From NCBI GenBank assembly GCA_937959375.1, contig CALGLS010000084.1, positions 1-9,079 on the forward strand: a stretch of 9,079 nt of DNA. Reading direction: 5' to 3'. Under the pieces are notes generated by a model. It was given only the letters and a program-made list of their open reading frames with translations, was not told the DNA's origin and did not search any database. The DNA comes from an uncultured Saprospiraceae bacterium. Lineage in GTDB: Bacteria > Bacteroidota > Bacteroidia > Chitinophagales > Saprospiraceae. The translations under genes were made by a program, and so were the position numbers. Below, piece after piece: positions 6,498 through 9,079 of this stretch (position 1 is its first letter; every line of letters starts with the position of its first letter).

Positions 6498-7445
6498 ATG
6501 GATACGGTATTGCATCAAGAAGAACAGAATCGAAAAATTGGTTTAACAGTCAGTATCGTTTTGCATGCTGCGCTTATGTTATTCGCATTATTAAACCTTT
6601 TTACTTTCCCAACTCCTCCTCCGGGCCAACCGAGTGTGGCGATTAGTTTTGGTGCGCCAGATGTTGGACAAGGTGAAGAAGAACCTGCACCTGCTCAATT
6701 GGCGGATGCAACAGAGACTGAAGAAGCTGCTGCTGAGCCAGCAGAAGTAGAAGAACCTGTTGAAGAAGTAAAGGAAAAAGAAGTTAAGACAAAGCCTAAG
6801 CCTAAGAAAACAAAACCTAAGGAGACAAAACCTTCTAAGGTGGATACGAAAAAGATAACAGACGAGTCAAACGCACGTAAAATAGCTGCAGCTAAAAAGA
6901 AGAAAGCAGCTGAAGCTGCCGCTGCAAAAAAGAAAGCACAAGAAGAGGCAGCAGCAGCTGAAGCAGCTGCCGCCGCCGCTGCAAAAAAAGCAAAAGCAGA
7001 TGCTGCTGCTGCAAAAGCAAAAGCTAAAGAAGACGCCAAAAATAAATTTAAAGATGCCTTTAGTGGTGGTCAAGGATCTAGCGGTAATAGTCAAGGTAAC
7101 TCAGGGACATCTGGAAATGCAGGAAATCCTACCGGTGACCCTGACGCAACCGTTCTTTCTGGAGAGGGAACAGGTAACGGTGATGTTGAAGGTTTTGGAG
7201 GTCGTGGATATACGCCAGGTGGACCGGTTCAAGGTAACTTTCAAGAAACTGGAAAGATACGACTGAAGGTTTGTGTAGATAGCAACGGTAAAGTGATTAG
7301 CACTAAACAAACTCAAAAAGGATCAACTTCATTTAGCTCAAAATTAAAAAAGCTGGCTATTGCAAATGCAAAGAAATACAGATTTGAAAAGTCTGATGAA
7401 GATAGTCAATGTGGATACATCACTTACATATTCAAGTTGCAGTAA
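6498..7445 (+). CDS. tonB: TonB/TolA-like energy-transducing protein
   Basis: This 315-residue protein is anchored in the inner membrane by one helix (about 15-36) and extends through the periplasm to pass ExbB-ExbD energy to outer-membrane receptors. After the helix come a Pro/Glu-rich acidic stretch (57-95), a Lys/Pro-rich stretch with repeated KPK and TKP (96-118), an Ala/Lys/Glu helix-forming stretch (128-185) much like the TolA stalk, and a Gly/Ser/Asn-rich linker (189-250). The C-terminal domain (about 250-315), with GKIRLKVCVDSNGKVIST, GSTSFS and ITYIFKLQ, has the TonB beta-alpha-beta pattern. Cys259 and Cys305 flank this domain and could form a disulfide. Neighbouring exbB-exbD-exbD supports the role. 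TolA is the main alternative, because of the stalk. The leader of 186 bases has a stem-loop; a strong terminator follows. Confidence 0.85.
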   Translation: MDTVLHQEEQNRKIGLTVSIVLHAALMLFALLNLFTFPTPPPGQPSVAISFGAPDVGQGEEEPAPAQLADATETEEAAAEPAEVEEPVEEVKEKEVKTKPKPKKTKPKETKPSKVDTKKITDESNARKIAAAKKKKAAEAAAAKKKAQEEAAAAEAAAAAAAKKAKADAAAAKAKAKEDAKNKFKDAFSGGQGSSGNSQGNSGTSGNAGNPTGDPDATVLSGEGTGNGDVEGFGGRGYTPGGPVQGNFQETGKIRLKVCVDSNGKVISTKQTQKGSTSFSSKLKKLAIANAKKYRFEKSDEDSQCGYITYIFKLQ

Positions 7446-7510
7446 ACGCCTCTTTAAATATTACGATTTTTTATTTATAAATCTTACCTTGTTTTAAGTG
7501 CGAAAATGCA

Positions 7511-7550
7511 CAAAAAAAGAGTAGCTTTGACGCTGCTCTTTTTTTGTTTT
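7511..7550 (+). terminator. Intrinsic terminator after tonB
   Basis: Bases 7511-7525 pair with 7532-7546 in a 15-bp stem with one G-U pair and a 6-base loop (TTTGAC). The 3' arm is CTCTTTTTTTG followed by TTTT, so an unbroken T-run ends the structure. It lies 66 bases after the tonB stop and closes the exb-ton transcript. The A-run in the other arm would make it work in the opposite direction too. Confidence 0.9.
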
Positions 7551-7662
7551 GAGCAATTTCTGAGAATTAAATAACCAACCCCAACTGGCTAGAGAATGCG
7601 ACTAAACCTCGTCTCAGATAATAGTAACCGAATCTTATAATTTTTTGTTTGTATTGACAAAT

Positions 7663-7704
7663 ATCAAAGTCAGCTTTAAACCAATTTGCAAAGCGAACTT
7701 TGAT
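7663..7704. repeat. Inverted repeat overlapping the folC promoter
   Basis: ATCAAAGT (7663-7670) pairs with ACTTTGAT (7697-7704), and inside it GCTTT (7673-7677) pairs with AAAGC (7690-7694), separated by a 2 by 2 mismatch (CA/GA). The 12-base centre contains the -33 TTTG of the folC promoter, and the right arm fills most of the gap to the -7 box. As DNA it would suit an operator; as RNA it could be a hairpin on read-through transcripts. Confidence 0.55.
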
Positions 7705-7713
7705 TTATTTTTG
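7685..7713 (+). promoter_or_regulatory. Bacteroidota-type promoter of folC
   Basis: TTTG at 7685-7688, a 17-base gap, then TATTTTTG at 7706-7713 gives a full match to the phylum's consensus TTTG, 17-23 bases, TAnnTTTG. Transcription would start at about 7720, giving a leader of roughly 50 bases before the folC ATG at 7773. Together with the terminator at 7511-7550 this makes folC a separate transcription unit. Confidence 0.7.
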
Positions 7714-7772
7714 CTTGTGATGTAAATTACAAAACTTGTCAAAACAATAGAAACACAATACTAATTTTACAA

Positions 7773-9079
7773 ATGCAGGGTACAACTTTCACCTACAAGC
7801 AAACACTCGAATATCTATATGAGCAACTTCCTATGTTTCAACGGGAAGGGGCTGCTGCCTACAAAAAAGATCTAGGTAATATTCAGGCACTTTGTGATTT
7901 GCTCGACCACCCACAGGAAAAGTATCCAACGGTCCACATTGCTGGAACCAATGGCAAAGGTACGGTTGCACACATGCTCGCAGCTGTATTGCAAAATCGT
8001 GGTTACAAAACAGCCTTGTACACTTCTCCTCACTATCGTGACTTTAGAGAACGCATCAAGATAAATGGTGAATTTATTCCTGAAGAAGAAGTTGTGAATT
8101 TTGTAGATACGCACAAAGCAAGCATTGAAAAAATAAAGCCTTCTTTTTTCGAAATAACGGTTGCCATGGCATTCGATTATTTTGCAAAACAAGAAGTTGA
8201 TATTGCAATTATTGAAACAGGTTTGGGAGGACGTTTGGACTCCACCAATATTCTAAATCCAGATCTTTGTGTCATCACAAATATTAGTTACGATCACCAA
8301 AATATGCTTGGCGATACTTTGCCAGAAATCGCACTAGAAAAAGCAGGAATCATAAAAGAAGAAACGCGTGTTGTGATTGGTGAATACCAAGAAGAGGTAG
8401 CACCTATTTTTCAACAAAAAGCAGCAGAGAAAAACGCGAAAATTACATTCGGTGATCAATCCTATCGCGCTGAACTAAAAAAACGAACTCCGACACATTC
8501 CGTATATTCTCTTTACCGTGGGGATATTTGTTGCTACCCAGATGTACACATCAATTTATTGGGTTCTGTAATGGACAAAAACGTTACAACTTTTTTCCAA
8601 GCACTAGAAGAGCTCAACGATCTTAACCTTTTCAAAATGGTTCGTGAATATGATATTCGCAACGGTTTGCCGAATCTTCGTGAGTTGACCAACTATATCG
8701 GTCGCTGGGAAGTGATTGGTTCTAAACCAACCATTATCGCGGATTCGGCTCATAACGATTCTGGGCTCCAAATTGCCATGAAAGATCTTGCTGAAATAAA
8801 AAGAAAGAGTCTGCACATGGTCATCGGTATGGTGAATGACAAAGACATTGCAAAGTTACTCAACCACTTACCTAAAGATGCAACCTACTATTTCTGCAAA
8901 GCCGATATCCCTCGTGGTCTTGATGATAAAGCACTAAAAGAAAAAGCTGCTGAGCATGGATTAGAAGGCGAGGCATATGGCTCTGTTGCTAATGCTTTGG
9001 AAGCTGCTAAAAAAGCAACTACTGCTCGTGATTTGATTTATGTTGGCGGAAGTACTTTTGTTGTAGCTGAGGTGGTTTA
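7773..9079 (+). CDS. folC: Bifunctional folylpolyglutamate synthase / dihydrofolate synthase (3' end cut by window)
   Basis: FolC is an ATP-dependent cytoplasmic Mur-ligase-family enzyme that joins glutamate to dihydropteroate and adds further glutamates to folates. The visible 435 residues read on without a stop to the window edge. The P-loop is HIAGTNGKGT (55-64); SPH follows at 85-87, ERIKING at 93-99, FFEITVAMAF at 125-134, LGGRLDSTN at 151-159, a metal-binding YDH at 173-175 and EKAGIIK at 189-195, whose lysine is the one usually carbamylated. The C-terminal ligase domain has GRWEV at 310-314 and DSAHN at 324-328. The last residues, GGSTFVVAEVV, match the usual FolC end, so only a few codons should be missing. 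Start: the first ATG in the frame, behind an A-rich leader and a good promoter. It follows the tonB cluster but is separated from it by a terminator. Confidence 0.93.
   Translation, partial: MQGTTFTYKQTLEYLYEQLPMFQREGAAAYKKDLGNIQALCDLLDHPQEKYPTVHIAGTNGKGTVAHMLAAVLQNRGYKTALYTSPHYRDFRERIKINGEFIPEEEVVNFVDTHKASIEKIKPSFFEITVAMAFDYFAKQEVDIAIIETGLGGRLDSTNILNPDLCVITNISYDHQNMLGDTLPEIALEKAGIIKEETRVVIGEYQEEVAPIFQQKAAEKNAKITFGDQSYRAELKKRTPTHSVYSLYRGDICCYPDVHINLLGSVMDKNVTTFFQALEELNDLNLFKMVREYDIRNGLPNLRELTNYIGRWEVIGSKPTIIADSAHNDSGLQIAMKDLAEIKRKSLHMVIGMVNDKDIAKLLNHLPKDATYYFCKADIPRGLDDKALKEKAAEHGLEGEAYGSVANALEAAKKATTARDLIYVGGSTFVVAEVV

Noticed and set aside
6880..7030. Trinucleotide-rich GCN/AAA repeat as a phase-variation tract
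   Set aside because: Codons are mixed (GCT, GCA, GCC), which breaks long pure repeats; it is better explained by the Ala/Lys stalk.
6695..7039. Minus-strand Ala/Phe/Ser-rich open frame that looks like a membrane protein
   Set aside because: Antisense of the GCN- and AAA-rich tonB stalk, which automatically yields Ala, Ser and Phe codons without stops.
1..9079. CRISPR array, insertion sequence, defence or other undescribed multi-gene system
   Set aside because: No regularly spaced direct repeats, transposase motifs or toxin-antitoxin-like small gene pairs; all clear genes are core metabolism or envelope energy transduction.

Overview
The window looks like a chromosomal segment of a Bacteroidota bacterium (Flavobacteriia or Saprospiria-like; I cannot place it more precisely). 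Reasons: AT-rich intergenic DNA, start codons preceded by A-rich leaders with no Shine-Dalgarno sequence, one textbook Bacteroidota promoter (TTTG, 17-base gap, TATTTTTG) before folC, a FadN-type beta-oxidation protein, and the order exbB-exbD-exbD-tonB-folC, which I recall as common in this phylum.

Left part, minus strand (about 290-4173): a two-gene fatty acid beta-oxidation operon. fadN encodes a fused 3-hydroxyacyl-CoA dehydrogenase/enoyl-CoA hydratase and fadA encodes the thiolase. Together they cover the hydration, oxidation and thiolytic steps; the acyl-CoA dehydrogenase step must be encoded elsewhere. The 162 bases between the genes hold degenerate repeats, and a strong terminator follows fadA. 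Bases 1-126 are open on both strands and may be the edge of a neighbouring gene.

Middle (4174-4662): a 489-base divergent regulatory region with no gene. It carries a perfect 16-base palindrome on the fadN side and a bulged 10-bp hairpin just before exbB.

Right part, plus strand (4663-9079): exbB, two tandem exbD genes and a tonB/tolA-like gene. These encode an inner-membrane proton-driven motor and the periplasm-spanning protein that would carry its energy to outer-membrane receptors. A strong terminator and then a separate promoter divide this cluster from folC, which is cut by the window end only a few codons before its expected stop.

I found no clear undescribed system; the genes are ordinary core functions. 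The best leads are non-coding or comparative: the exbD pair with nearly identical membrane helices but unrelated-looking periplasmic domains, a long hairpin directly after the exbB stop, an inverted repeat threaded through the folC promoter, and palindromes at 182-214 and 4261-4276 that look like regulator binding sites.
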